A stretch of 64,000 bases of DNA from Haloprofundus halobius (GCF_020097835.1 NZ_CP083666.1:1240001-1304000), one strand, 5' to 3'. Shown: positions 44,001-52,069, numbered from the stretch's first letter. Notes: a model not told the origin generated them from the letters alone. A program made the numbers and translations.

Positions 44001-44981
44001 ATGACTACTCACGCCGCTCCGCTCGACTCCGTGTTGGACGCTATCGGCGAGACACCGCTTACCTCGGTGCACGCCGCCCCCGACGACGTTCCCGTCTACG
44101 CGAAACTGGAGTCGTTCAACCCCGGCGCGAGCGTCAAGGACCGTATCGGCAAGTACATGCTCGAACGGATGCTCGAACGCGGCGACGTCTCCCCCGGCGG
44201 GACGGTGGTCGAACCGACAGCGGGCAACACCGGTATCGGCATCGCCGTCGCCGCCGGACAACTGGATTTGAACGCGATCTTCGTCGTTCCTGAACGATTC
44301 AGCGTCGAGAAACAGCAGTTGATGCGCGCACTCGGTGCGGAGGTCGTCAACACGCCCAGCGAGGACGGGATGGGCCGCGCCATCGACCGCGCCCACGAAC
44401 TCGCGGAGGAACTCGACGACGCCGTCGTCCCGCAGCAGTTCTCGAACCCGCTGAACACCGAGGCCCACTACGAGACGACCGGTCCCGAGGTGTACGAGGC
44501 GCTCGACGGCGAAGTCGGCGCTATCGTCGCCGGGTGCGGCACCGCGGGGACGCTCATGGGGATGGCCCGCTACGGCCGCGAGAGACACCCCAACACCTAC
44601 GTCGTCGCCGTCGAACCGCAGGGGTCGCTCTACCGGACGCTCAAAGGGAAAGACGCCGAGGAGGGCGAGTACAAGACCGAGGGTATCGGTACGCACGACC
44701 CCAGCACGAACGGACTGTTCGACCCCGAACTCGTCGACGACATCGTCGCCGTTCCCGACCGCGACACCCACGCGGAGATGCAGCGTCTCGCCGCCGAGGA
44801 GGGCCACCTCGTCGCTTCCAGCAGCGCCGCCAACTCTCTCGTTGCCCGCGACGTGGCCGAGGCCATCGAAAGCGGAGAGATCGATGCTCCGTACGATTCG
44901 GTGGTGACGGTGTTTCCGGACTCCAGCGAGCGCTACCTCTCGAAGGGCGTCTACGGGTCGTTCGAGGAGTGGGAGGGGTAG
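44001..44981 (+). CDS. cysK: Cysteine synthase family PLP enzyme
   Basis: 326-residue fold type II enzyme joining sulfide to O-acetylserine or a related acceptor, or making cystathionine. Seen: SFNPGASVKDRIGKYMLERM near 37-56 with the PLP Lys, EPTAGNTGIGIAVAAG near 71-86 (substrate loop), GCGTAGTLMGMARY near 178, and LVASSSAANSLVARD near 270. The start ATG 44001 lies after an AT-rich stretch. cysK versus cystathionine beta-synthase cannot be separated on sequence alone; there is no regulatory domain. Confidence 0.86.
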   Translation: MTTHAAPLDSVLDAIGETPLTSVHAAPDDVPVYAKLESFNPGASVKDRIGKYMLERMLERGDVSPGGTVVEPTAGNTGIGIAVAAGQLDLNAIFVVPERFSVEKQQLMRALGAEVVNTPSEDGMGRAIDRAHELAEELDDAVVPQQFSNPLNTEAHYETTGPEVYEALDGEVGAIVAGCGTAGTLMGMARYGRERHPNTYVVAVEPQGSLYRTLKGKDAEEGEYKTEGIGTHDPSTNGLFDPELVDDIVAVPDRDTHAEMQRLAAEEGHLVASSSAANSLVARDVAEAIESGEIDAPYDSVVTVFPDSSERYLSKGVYGSFEEWEG

Positions 44982-45018
44982 TCGAACGCGTCGGCGTCGG
45001 TCGGCGGCGACGTCTGAC

Positions 45019-45318
45019 TCAGTCGACGTGCGTCGCGTCCCGATAGACGCCGTCGGCCCACCCGCGCAGGATATCGCGGACGGCTTCGAGGTCTTCCGGT
45101 TCGTCGGCCGGACGCTCGGTGACGACGGTCCATCCTTCTTTGGGGTCGTAGCCGAGTCCGTACAGCGTCTCCCCGCGCTGGAGCGCGAGCAGTCTGATAC
45201 CGGGTTCCTGCGCGACGAGCGCCATCGGGGCCGCCTCGGTGATGGCCTCGCTCTCGCGGAGCGCGCGGAGTTCGTCGTCGGTCAGCGCTCTGTCGGGGAG
45301 CGACTCGAACGGTCTCAT
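45019..45318 (-). CDS. Conserved haloarchaeal protein of unknown function
   Basis: 99 residues from the ATG at 45318. RPFESLPDRALTDDELRALR, then PMALVAQEPGIRLLALQRGE and LYGLGYDPKEGWTVVTERPA, then a short helical end. Soluble, with no cysteines. Codon use and position, 71 bases downstream of the CoA-binding gene on the same strand, support a real gene. I do not recognise the family. Confidence 0.68.
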   Translation of the reverse strand: MRPFESLPDRALTDDELRALRESEAITEAAPMALVAQEPGIRLLALQRGETLYGLGYDPKEGWTVVTERPADEPEDLEAVRDILRGWADGVYRDATHVD

Positions 45319-45389
45319 AGTAGGCGGTAGCGTCGGCGCGAAAAAGAGCGCGATGGTTCTGTCTCTGTCGCCCGTTCTCGGCTCGGAAC

Positions 45390-45812
45390 TCACGCCATCA
45401 GCCGACCGTGTTCGACCTTCATACAGCGGTCTTGGACGATTTCGAGTCCCGCCGCCTCCGCGCGGGCGGCGGCCTCGTCGTCGCTGATGCCGAGTTGGAG
45501 CCAGATGGCTTCGACGTCGCCGCGCTCCTTCTTACGGGCGACGACCTCGTCGACGATGCCCGCGACCTCCTCGCTCGGGCGGAACACGTCCACGAGGTCG
45601 ATCACCTCCTCGACGTCGCCCACGGAGTCGTACGCTCTCCGACCCAGAATCTCGTCGGCGTAGGGGTTGACCGGAATCACGTCGTAGCCGCGTTCCTGCA
45701 GATACGCCGGAATTTCGTGGGCGTCCTTGCCGGGCGTCGACGAACAGCCGACGACCGCTATAGTGTCGTGTTCGAGCAGCGTCCGCAGTCCGTCGTCGTC
45801 TGTAATCGGCAT
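45390..45812 (-). CDS. CoA-binding domain protein
   Basis: 140-residue Rossmann-type CoA-binding protein related to the first domain of succinyl-CoA synthetase alpha (YccU type). Seen: HDTIAVVGCSSTPGKDAHEI near residues 14-33, GYDVIPVNPYADEILGRRAY near 42-61, and a C-terminal AIWLQLGISDDEAAARAEAA with CMKVEHGR. Ligand binding is likely, catalysis is not evident. Start ATG 45812. Confidence 0.86.
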   Translation of the reverse strand: MPITDDDGLRTLLEHDTIAVVGCSSTPGKDAHEIPAYLQERGYDVIPVNPYADEILGRRAYDSVGDVEEVIDLVDVFRPSEEVAGIVDEVVARKKERGDVEAIWLQLGISDDEAAARAEAAGLEIVQDRCMKVEHGRLMA

Positions 45813-45917
45813 ACTAAACGGTGAGGTGTAGCGAGCAAAAGCCTTGACGGCGGTCGGGCGCCTCGTGGCGACGCGAGTCGACGCGGTCGCGGCGCGGCCC
45901 GTGCGCCCCCGGCGCAA

Positions 45918-45971
45918 CTCAGAGGCGAACCGTCGCTCAGAGGCGAACCGTCGCTCAGAGGCGAACCGTCG
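45918..45971. repeat. 18-bp unit in three tandem copies at a gene's 3' end
   Basis: CTCAGAGGCGAACCGTCG occurs three times without change (45918-45935, 45936-45953, 45954-45971). The third copy encodes the last residues TVRL and the stop of the next gene on the minus strand. The other two repeat the same codons and stop out of translation, as if the gene end had been copied twice. Confidence 0.85.
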
Positions 45972-46557
45972 GCGGCGCGTCCTCGCTGGTTATGACGATA
46001 CCGTCGAACAGTTGTTTGAGCGTGTTGAGCGTTCGGTCGTCGTGGACCGTCGAGTCGATGCAGAACAGTCCCAGTCCGTCGACGCTCTGGACGCGGCCCG
46101 TGAAGACGTGGAGGAAGCGAAACACCGTCTGGAGGTTCGAGTACATCAGAAGCGTCGACAGCGAGTGGACCGCGATACGGTTTCGGCCGACGTTTTGCTC
46201 GGCGTAGAACGCCTGCAGGAACTCCGAGAGTTTGATACCGATACCCGTCATGTCGACCGGGGACGACGTGTACTTCACCCGGCTGTCGTCTCGGGCGTCG
46301 CCGACGCCTCGCTGACGGGTGACGCAGTCGACGACGGAGACGGGGCGGTCCTCGTAGGCGACTCGGTCGCCGAACTCGTCGAGGACGCGCTCGGCGCTGT
46401 CCTTCGTCGTCACGTAGATGCTTCCGTCGCCGTCGGCGGTCCCCGACGCGAGGATGTCGAGGGCGACGGTTCGTTTGCCGGTGAGCGGTGGGCCGGAGAC
46501 CAGCAAGTTCGTCCCGGGGTCGACTCGCTCGTCGAGTGCGGGCGTGAGGTCATACAT
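45955..46557 (-). CDS. KaiC-like/RecA-superfamily ATPase, small
   Basis: 200-residue protein. The P-loop is LLVSGPPLTGKRTVALDILA near residues 18-37. A Walker B-like SVDGLGLFCIDST lies near 165 and IAVHSLSTLLMYSNLQTVFR near 128-147 resembles the haloarchaeal KaiC/GvpD-like families, several copies of which regulate stress and gas-vesicle genes. It is shorter than KaiC and has one domain. The gene ends within a triplicated 18-base repeat. Target unknown. Confidence 0.7.
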   Translation of the reverse strand: MYDLTPALDERVDPGTNLLVSGPPLTGKRTVALDILASGTADGDGSIYVTTKDSAERVLDEFGDRVAYEDRPVSVVDCVTRQRGVGDARDDSRVKYTSSPVDMTGIGIKLSEFLQAFYAEQNVGRNRIAVHSLSTLLMYSNLQTVFRFLHVFTGRVQSVDGLGLFCIDSTVHDDRTLNTLKQLFDGIVITSEDAPPTVRL

Positions 46558-46695
46558 CCGCGGTGCTCACCTCCGAACGCGCTTGTCGGAGAGAACGGTC
46601 GGCACGGCGCATCACCTCACCCGGAGTCATAGGGTGATGGGACCATATCGTGTTCCGATAATATTCTTTTTGATTGGTAAGCAACGCTGGACACC

Positions 46696-47547
46696 TCACG
46701 GCAGCGCCGCGGTGGCTCGACCGACGATGAACGCGACGGCGGCCAGAAACATCCCGAGCTTCAACCGTCGCTGGCCGGCGGCCGGGTTGTCGAACGACTG
46801 GACGGCCGCACCGAGCATCAGCGCGTCGGCCGGGACCACCAGCGCGAGATAGGCGAGTCCGAGTGTGCCGTAGACGTACGGAAGCGGACTCGCGAGAATC
46901 GCGATGGCCATCGCCGCTACGCCGATCCGGAGCGCACGTCGCTCGCCGACGACGATGGGAAGCGTCCGCAGTCCTTCCTCGCGGTCACCGTCGACGTCCT
47001 CCACGTCTTTGACGACCTCGCGGGTGAACGTCGCGACCGCGGCGAGCAAGAACAGGACGACCACGTCGCGGGGGTTGCCGACGGCCGCCGCTCCGAACAG
47101 GAACGTGCTGCCCGTGAGATACGCGACGACGGCGTTGCCGACGCCGGGCAGTCCCTTGAACAGTTTCGTGTACGCGACGAGTGCGAGCAGGTTCGTCACC
47201 GCGATGGCGATGGCCAGCGGCGGCAACACGACGGCGGCGACCACGGCCGCGAGAAACAGCGCGACGCTGAACGCGAGCGCGCCGCCGGGCGAGACTGCGC
47301 CGCGAGGAATCGCCCGGTCCGGGCGGTTGATACGGTCTATCTCGTGGTCGAAGTAGTCGTTGACCGCATTGCCCGCCGCCGTCGCGCAGGCGGTCGACGC
47401 GACCGCTGCCAGCACCTCTGGCTGCCCGCCGACGATCGCGTCCGGGGCGGCGACGAACACGCCAGTCGCCGTCAGTAACGCCGCCGCGACGGTGTTACCC
47501 GGTCGAGTGAGGTCGAGCAAGCCGCGGAGGCGCTCGCCGAGAGACAT
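46696..47547 (-). CDS. Geranylgeranylglycerol-phosphate geranylgeranyltransferase (UbiA family)
   Basis: 283-residue integral membrane prenyltransferase with about eight helices. It adds the second geranylgeranyl chain to GGGP, making DGGGP, the core archaeal ether lipid. The two Asp-rich motifs read NAVNDYFDHEIDRINRPDRA near residues 56-75 and REVVKDVEDVDGDREEGLRT near 175-194. The start MSLGERLRGLLDLTRPGN at 47547 is typical for archaeal DGGGP synthase; the longer upstream frame is not conserved. A menaquinone MenA role is possible but less likely. Confidence 0.86.
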   Translation of the reverse strand: MSLGERLRGLLDLTRPGNTVAAALLTATGVFVAAPDAIVGGQPEVLAAVASTACATAAGNAVNDYFDHEIDRINRPDRAIPRGAVSPGGALAFSVALFLAAVVAAVVLPPLAIAIAVTNLLALVAYTKLFKGLPGVGNAVVAYLTGSTFLFGAAAVGNPRDVVVLFLLAAVATFTREVVKDVEDVDGDREEGLRTLPIVVGERRALRIGVAAMAIAILASPLPYVYGTLGLAYLALVVPADALMLGAAVQSFDNPAAGQRRLKLGMFLAAVAFIVGRATAALP

Positions 47548-47689
47548 AGCAGGGTCTGCTTCTCCGGCGATGATAAATCGCGCGAAGTAGGCACGACGGT
47601 AGTGAGTGAACGCGGAGCGTTCGCGAGCTACGTTGGGGGGAGTGAGGACGAGCGAAGCGGGTCCGAACGGACCGATGGGAAACCACGGC

Positions 47690-47697
47690 ATTTAAAC
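47690..47697 (+). promoter_or_regulatory. TATA box of the tRNA-Arg gene
   Basis: ATTTAAAC, 27-34 bases before the first base of the tRNA, the standard archaeal position. Confidence 0.6.
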
Positions 47698-47723
47698 ACC
47701 GTCCCGTGTTCAGTTAGGACGAA

Positions 47724-47798
47724 GGGCGCTTAGCTCAGTCTGGACAGAGTGCTTGGCTTCGGACCAAGTTGCCGTGGGTTCAAATCCTGCAGCGCCCA
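47724..47798 (+). tRNA. tRNA-Arg (anticodon UCG)
   Basis: 75 bases folding as a clean cloverleaf: acceptor GGGCGCT/AGCGCCC plus discriminator A, D arm GCTC/GAGT, anticodon stem CTTGG/CCAAG around loop CTTCGGA (anticodon TCG at 34-36), and T arm GTGGG/CCTGC around TTCAAAT. No intron and no encoded CCA, as usual in archaea. Its 3' end (CCTGCAGCGCCCAT) is repeated downstream at 47907, 50784 and 55085 and, weakly, at 61270, so it appears to be the attachment site of the cassettes that follow. Confidence 0.93.
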
Positions 47799-47906
47799 TG
47801 TTTTCCGACGAACGAAGTGAGGAGTGAAAACTGGACCGCGAAGGATTTGAACGAGACGAGACGCAGCGCGAACGGAGTGAGCGACCGTCTCGGCGTAGTC
47901 CACACT

Positions 47907-48086
47907 CCTGCAGCGCCCATACATTTGCGCGGCGGTAACCGCCCGACTGCGGCGGGGTAATCCTCCAATCGAACGCAGCGCCGTTGCTTTCGTTCGATGG
48001 GTGACCAGACGAGTGGTGTCCACGGGAATTCACGTACGTCCAAACTGGTGACGAGAGAGAGAAAATCAATCGCCGATTGATCTACG
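47907..48086. repeat. Cassette-end repeat B (tRNA-Arg 3' end plus conserved left end)
   Basis: Begins with CCTGCAGCGCCCATACATTT, the tRNA 3' end with six more bases shared with copies C and D. It continues with a conserved block ending near TTGATCTACG. Two dyads are visible: ATCGAACG..CGTTCGAT with about a 17-base loop, and ATCAATCG-C-CGATTGAT, perfect in this copy. It is related over most of its length to 50784-50957 and 55085-55259. No coding frame is preserved across the copies. Confidence 0.75.
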
Positions 48087-48164
48087 AACCGTACATACCC
48101 CTCTGGGATCTCGAATCCCATTCTTGGTGTGGATATCGACCGAGATGCAGGTAATTGCCCTCTG

Positions 48165-48797
48165 CTACTCCATCGATGGCCCTTCCATGAATTCCTTCAT
48201 TATCGCACCTTCGGCCCTGTGAAGAATGCCGCTCGCCGTCGCCTTGTTGACGCCTAGCGCATCCGCGACATCGGTGAGCGAACAACGACGTGGGGTGTCG
48301 TAGTAGCCGCGTTCGAGAGCTTCGGTCACGAACTCTCGCTGGCGCTCGGTGAGCAACTCTGTCGGGTCCTGCGACTGGGTCACGGAGAGAAGTTCATACT
48401 TCACGCCCACCGCCTCAAGTTGTTCTCTGAACGCCGTGAGACGGTCATGAGTGGTGATGGACTCAGCGAGAATCCATCCGTCCCGAAGCACGAGCGGATA
48501 TGGGGGCGGGTTGTTAGATTCCTGTCCGGCCCGTCCTGCTGCTGGCTCCGATTCCTGAAGGAACTGGATTACTGCCTTCCGGTCGTCGGTGTGAAGTACC
48601 TCGTGCGTGAGTACGTCCGAATCTCCCTCCAAGAAGTTGGCGGCTCTCTCCGGGTCGAGTTCTTCAATCTCCACGAGCGTCATGTGCCCTGCATCCGTCG
48701 AGAGGGACGTCAGGATACGGAACGTGGCATCCGGGTGTGCTTTCGACAATTCGGCGAGACTCCCAGACGCTTCGACCTTCATTCGAACCTTCGGCAT
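48165..48797 (-). CDS. Bacterioopsin-activator-type (HTH_10) transcription regulator
   Basis: 210 residues from the ATG at 48797. The N-terminal 140 residues are a sensor-like alpha/beta domain (MTLVEIEELDPERAANFLEG, YPLVLRDGWILAESITTHDR). The C-terminal HTH reads TELLTERQREFVTEALERGY, then RRCSLTDVADALGVNKATAS and GILHRAEGAIMKEFM, typical of Bat-type regulators. A perfect 20-base palindrome lies 34-53 bases before its start, and the same core precedes the neighbouring copper-protein and membrane-protein genes, so it probably controls itself and them. The signal may be redox or copper; this is inference. Confidence 0.83.
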   Translation of the reverse strand: MPKVRMKVEASGSLAELSKAHPDATFRILTSLSTDAGHMTLVEIEELDPERAANFLEGDSDVLTHEVLHTDDRKAVIQFLQESEPAAGRAGQESNNPPPYPLVLRDGWILAESITTHDRLTAFREQLEAVGVKYELLSVTQSQDPTELLTERQREFVTEALERGYYDTPRRCSLTDVADALGVNKATASGILHRAEGAIMKEFMEGPSME

Positions 48798-48830
48798 ACT
48801 GTACGAGAGGTCGGCCACCTATTCAGCGAT

Positions 48831-48850
48831 AACGCAAACATGTTTGCGTT
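48831..48850. promoter_or_regulatory. Perfect 20-bp palindrome, operator of the cassette 1 regulator
   Basis: AACGCAAACATGTTTGCGTT, identical to its own reverse complement. It sits between the end of the membrane protein gene and the regulator start at 48797, where a promoter would be. Shorter forms of its core recur at 50288 and 50372. Confidence 0.75.
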
Positions 48851-48877
48851 TGTCGAGTACGTGGAGTTCAACTCCGG

Positions 48878-49675
48878 TTAGTCGGAGCTGTCCGCACCCT
48901 TCCGGTGGCTCACCTCTCCAGCGGCGACGAACCCGGTAGCCCAGAGCATGGCGAGTCCACCCCAGATGGGGCCTACACTCGACGCGAGGGCGGGATGTAG
49001 GACGGACGTGGCCCCGAAGACGCCCACGAGTCCCGCGGTGCTCCAGAGCGGGATCCGCCAGCCGACAGGTTTCACGCTAGCCAGCAACCCGAGCAGCAGG
49101 ACGAGGAGAGAATACGTGACCATGTCCGCGTAGTGGCCGAGCTGGGCGTGGACATCGCCCGACGCTTGAAGGGCGTATTGATCCGCTGCGTAGACAGTAA
49201 GCGGAATCGCCGCGAGGACGACGAGTCCGACGAGAACGTGGCTGACCGAGCCCGTCGTCCGAACGCGGAGGACGTCCCGACCGGCAGGGTGGAGTGCAAA
49301 GGCAGCCAGCAGTAAGCCGCCTAGGAGCAGCGCTGGCGGGAAGAAGAATCCCGTTAGCACGTTCGCTCCCGTGATCACGACGTTGACGAGCAGAGCTTGT
49401 TGGATCCCCGCAACCCGTCGCTCGGGTTCGTAGAGTTGCACGAGGAGTCCGGCAACGACCGTCCAGAGCATCGTGACGAGCGCGAGGTCGTGGAGGTGGT
49501 GGACGGCCGGCACGCTGACGATCCAGGCCGTAAAGAGGAACGTGAGCGTGTCACCGAGGAATACCACCATGAGGGCGAGAAGCGCCACCACAGTCACGTA
49601 AAACGCGACGAGCCGGAGGCCCCCAGCTTGTCGAAGCAGCGCCGTTGGGTATTGCAGGCCAGTATCAGCGGTCAT
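48878..49675 (-). CDS. Seven-helix membrane protein, partner of the halocyanin
   Basis: 265 residues with about seven membrane helices, among them RLVAFYVTVVALLALMVVFL, FLFTAWIVSVPAVHHLHDLA and VSHVLVGLVVLAAIPLTVYA. Several His lie near helix ends (PAVHHLHDL, VHAQLGHYADM), which may bind haem or copper. The gene starts five bases after the stop of the copper protein on the same strand, so the pair is co-transcribed and probably forms one electron-transfer or copper-handling unit at the membrane. No named family recognised. Confidence 0.75.
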   Translation of the reverse strand: MTADTGLQYPTALLRQAGGLRLVAFYVTVVALLALMVVFLGDTLTFLFTAWIVSVPAVHHLHDLALVTMLWTVVAGLLVQLYEPERRVAGIQQALLVNVVITGANVLTGFFFPPALLLGGLLLAAFALHPAGRDVLRVRTTGSVSHVLVGLVVLAAIPLTVYAADQYALQASGDVHAQLGHYADMVTYSLLVLLLGLLASVKPVGWRIPLWSTAGLVGVFGATSVLHPALASSVGPIWGGLAMLWATGFVAAGEVSHRKGADSSD

Positions 49676-49680
49676 TATCT

Positions 49681-50154
49681 CTACGCACCTCTCTGCCCGA
49701 ATTCTGCCGTCGGTTCGACGGTGATGGTGCCGGTCATTCCAGCCTGCTCGTGCGGGATGCAGTAGTACGTGTACGTTCCGGGCTTGTCGAACGTGTACGT
49801 GTACTCTTCGCCGCGGTCGAGGACACCGCCACCCCCGGATGCGCCATCTCGGGCGGCAGCCTCGTTCGTGAAGCCGCCACTGCTGAAGTACGCTGCTCCT
49901 GGTGGGAGCTCGTCCTCGTAAGCGGTCACCGTATGCGGAGCGTAGCCTACGGTCCGCCAGACGACCGTTTCGCCCACGGGAATCGTGACCGCGTCCGGTT
50001 CGAATCGGTTGTCGTCGGTCATCTCGACGAGTGTCCCATCTACGTCCCCGGGCGACTCTCCCGATGCGCCCAGGCCGATGCATCCTGACAGTGAGAGGCT
50101 AAAACCGAGCGTCGTCCCTACGCCCAGACCACGGAGGACCGACCGCCGGTTCAC
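49681..50154 (-). CDS. Halocyanin-like blue copper lipoprotein
   Basis: 157 residues from a GTG at 50154 (MNRRSVLRGLGVG); an in-frame GTG at 50163 and ATG at 50250 are alternatives. The twin-arginine signal ends in a lipobox (LSLSGCIGLG), so the protein is an exported lipoprotein. The cupredoxin domain carries the type 1 copper ligands: His in GYAPHTVTAY and Cys, His, Met in TYYCIPHEQAGMTGTI. It carries electrons outside the membrane. The loop DGASGGGGVLDRGEEYTYT lies between. First gene of the pair with the seven-helix protein. Confidence 0.87.
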   Translation of the reverse strand: MNRRSVLRGLGVGTTLGFSLSLSGCIGLGASGESPGDVDGTLVEMTDDNRFEPDAVTIPVGETVVWRTVGYAPHTVTAYEDELPPGAAYFSSGGFTNEAAARDGASGGGGVLDRGEEYTYTFDKPGTYTYYCIPHEQAGMTGTITVEPTAEFGQRGA

Positions 50155-50287
50155 CAGCCACACCCCCGAGAACGTTGTTTGTCCGTTCCACGAGCGGCGG
50201 GGCGGTGGACGTCTGTGCTGGCACTTGCTGGACCGCGTATTTCGCGCCATATCCAGTTGGAAGCGCCTTTGCGCCGTGGCGATTTGC

Positions 50288-50301
50288 GCCAACATGTTTG
50301 C
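50288..50301. promoter_or_regulatory. Operator-like site upstream of the halocyanin gene
   Basis: GCCAACATGTTTGC shares AACATGTTTGC with the palindrome at 48831, with one arm degenerate. It lies about 135 bases before the GTG chosen for the copper protein and about 40 bases before the alternative ATG at 50250, which slightly favours a transcript start near 50250. Confidence 0.55.
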
Positions 50302-50371
50302 ATCCTCACGGCGGCTCAAGCGTTGTTACTTGATGTGGAACATTCAGTCACGATACGGGTAGTCTGAAGTG

Positions 50372-50387
50372 GGCAACATGTTTGCGA
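50372..50387. promoter_or_regulatory. Operator-like site upstream of the small membrane protein
   Basis: GGCAACATGTTTGCGA, a third copy of the AACATGTTTGC core, 11-26 bases before the ATG at 50398 on the other strand. It would overlap the transcription start of that gene. Confidence 0.55.
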
Positions 50388-50397
50388 GAATTGCCAT

Positions 50398-50697
50398 ATG
50401 ACCACGCCACAACGTATGAACTGGAGACTTATGACCGACGAAACTACGACTGAAACCGTTGTACAGACTCCTCAATGGCGGAAAACGTTCGGCGTCAACT
50501 GGACCCGAGTCGAGGGAGTACTCGGCGTCGGCGCGCTGCTCACCTCGTTCATCTGGTTCCTGGGGATGCCGACTGGCATGGCAATCGGCGTCGGATTCGG
50601 GATCGTTCTCGTTCTGGACGTCGTCCGAGCACTGATCTTCAACTCCTCCCGACGCGATCGCTCCGAATTCGGTACGTCAGAATCCGCTAGGCAATAA
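50398..50697 (+). CDS. Small two-helix membrane protein of cassette 1
   Basis: 99 residues. Soluble N terminus (TDETTTETVVQTPQWRKTFG), then VEGVLGVGALLTSFIWFLGM and GMAIGVGFGIVLVLDVVRAL as membrane helices, and a Ser/Arg-rich tail. An internal ATG at 50416 or 50431 may be the true start. It diverges from the copper-protein operon across 243 bases that carry two of the cassette operators. Function unknown. Confidence 0.65.
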   Translation: MTTPQRMNWRLMTDETTTETVVQTPQWRKTFGVNWTRVEGVLGVGALLTSFIWFLGMPTGMAIGVGFGIVLVLDVVRALIFNSSRRDRSEFGTSESARQ

Positions 50698-50716
50698 CAC
50701 TCCGTCAGAAACGGGG

Positions 50717-50957
50717 TTTTGAGGCGGCCGAACTCGACCGTCTCACACCTCAAAGGACGATCCGTTCGTCAGTCGAACCGGAGCCTGCAGCGCCCATACA
50801 TCTGACGCGCGATAATCACCCTACAGCGCTGCGAGCATCGGTCGAACGAGCCGCTTCCGTGCTTTCGTTCGATGGTCGAACGAGGGAGTGGTTTTCACAG
50901 GGGTTCGCGTACAGCCAAACCCATCACCTTTGAGAAAATCAATCGCCTATTGATACG
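50717..50957. repeat. Cassette-end repeat C (right end, tRNA-Arg 3' end, left end)
   Basis: Left part 50717-50783 (GAGGCGGCCGAACTCGACCG onward) matches 55032-55084 and 61203-61269. The core CCTGCAGCGCCCAT is at 50784-50797. The right part to 50957 matches repeats B and D, with the TCGAACGA..TCGTTCGA dyad and an imperfect ATCAATCGCC..ATTGAT. It therefore joins one conserved right end to one conserved left end. The following 130 bases to 51088 hold nothing I can recognise. Confidence 0.75.
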
Positions 50958-51088
50958 CCATCTCGATGACACCATCGGATTCAGTTGAGATGAACACGAC
51001 GATTAGTAAAGGCACTTCAGTAAGGGAATCGCGTGTTTTCCCTATCGTTTACAGGGTCCATAGTATTGGCCGAAACTCGCTGCGTAGT

Positions 51089-52060
51089 TTACTCTGTTAC
51101 CCTCGATAGCGATCGGATCCAGTTCGGAACATACCCGAACGTGGTCCACGTACCGTTCCTGCGGGTGATAACCCGTCCTTCGGTCGTTCCCGCGAGAACG
51201 CGTTCGTCAGCCGCCGCCCATGCGTAAACGAACTCGTCCGGTGCGCCGGGATACGGCTTGGTCTCGAACGAGTCTCCGCCGTCTGTCGATTCGAACAATG
51301 ACGCGTTCACGTCTCGCGTTCTATAACTCGCACCTATCGGAAGGGTCGGTGGAAGCGTTTGCGCGGCGGCGTACAACGTACCCTGATGGGAAAACGCCGC
51401 TTGGAAGTACGGACCAGGCAAATCCGTATCGATTCGCGTCCATGAATGCCCGGCGTTAGTGGTTCGGTAGAGTCCACCGCCGCACGAGACGACGTATTCG
51501 TCGGCGGTTACCACCAACACGTGGTGAACATCGTATTGGAGGTTGTCCCCGCGTTCAGTCTCAAGACCCTCGCGTCGTTCGGTCCACGTCTTACCATTAT
51601 CATCGCTAACGTGAACGCCGCCGACTTCGACACCAGCAACTACCCGGTCGGGTGCATCCGCGTGTACACCGAGGCTCCGGACGTGTGACTTCTCCCGATG
51701 ACGAGGAGTGTGCCATTGGTCGCGGGAGGGAAGCTTCTGGAATCCCTTCAGTTCCGTCCATGTCCTGCCTTTGTCAGTCGAGACGTACATGTGAGCTGGA
51801 TGCGTGCCCGCGTACAGCCGGCTGCCGTCGGGACTGACTGCAACCGCGTACACCCCCTCTTGTGGCACGCCAAGTCGGTTCCATGTCGTGCCTTGATCGA
51901 CCGAGCGGTAGAGGCCAGTTTTCGACGCGGCGAACGACCCATGTTCCTTGAACGTATGAACGCCGAGCGTCACTCCCGAGTCAAGTACTCGTTCGACATC
52001 GTCGAGCTCACCGCTCCGGGAGCGATAGACGCCATCCTGCGTCCCGATCAATAATGTCAT
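51089..52060 (-). CDS. Asp-box (BNR) beta-propeller protein
   Basis: 323 residues, a sialidase-like or WD40-like propeller without a signal peptide. At least five Asp-box repeats are seen: SVDQGTTWNRL near 53, STDKGRTWTEL near 89, SDDNGKTWTER near 151, TTNAGHSWTRI near 202 and STDGGDSFETK near 264. Such proteins are often annotated as exo-alpha-sialidase or photosystem-assembly-like, but the catalytic Arg triad and Tyr/Glu of sialidases are not evident. Probably a binding scaffold. The next upstream gene on the same strand, nine bases away, is the flavin reductase. Confidence 0.8.
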   Translation of the reverse strand: MTLLIGTQDGVYRSRSGELDDVERVLDSGVTLGVHTFKEHGSFAASKTGLYRSVDQGTTWNRLGVPQEGVYAVAVSPDGSRLYAGTHPAHMYVSTDKGRTWTELKGFQKLPSRDQWHTPRHREKSHVRSLGVHADAPDRVVAGVEVGGVHVSDDNGKTWTERREGLETERGDNLQYDVHHVLVVTADEYVVSCGGGLYRTTNAGHSWTRIDTDLPGPYFQAAFSHQGTLYAAAQTLPPTLPIGASYRTRDVNASLFESTDGGDSFETKPYPGAPDEFVYAWAAADERVLAGTTEGRVITRRNGTWTTFGYVPNWIRSLSRVTE

Positions 52061-52069
52061 GAGGTTCCA

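Larger units (their letters stand above)
47907..50783. mobile_element. Cassette 1: inferred non-autonomous integrative element at tRNA-Arg
   Basis: Bounded by repeats B and C. Contents: Bat-type regulator, seven-helix membrane protein, halocyanin-like copper protein, and a small membrane protein, linked by three related AACATGTTTGC sites. No integrase, transposase or replication gene is seen. The element call rests on the flanking tRNA 3'-end repeats and conserved ends, so it is an inference. Confidence 0.5.

Noticed and set aside
42506-44293. A 595-codon open frame on the plus strand
   Set aside because: Antisense to surE and out of frame with the coiled-coil and cysteine synthase genes; the second half is nearly all Arg, Gly and Ser.
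47799-47906. A fourth, minimal cassette between the tRNA and repeat B
   Set aside because: The 108 bases hold no gene and lack the conserved right end seen in repeats C, D and E; it may be a remnant, but there is not enough to call.
47710-48121. Several minus-strand frames across the tRNA, some reading MGAAGFEPTATWSEAKH
   Set aside because: This is the well-known false protein produced by the antisense of tRNA genes and their repeats; the frames are not conserved between the repeat copies.
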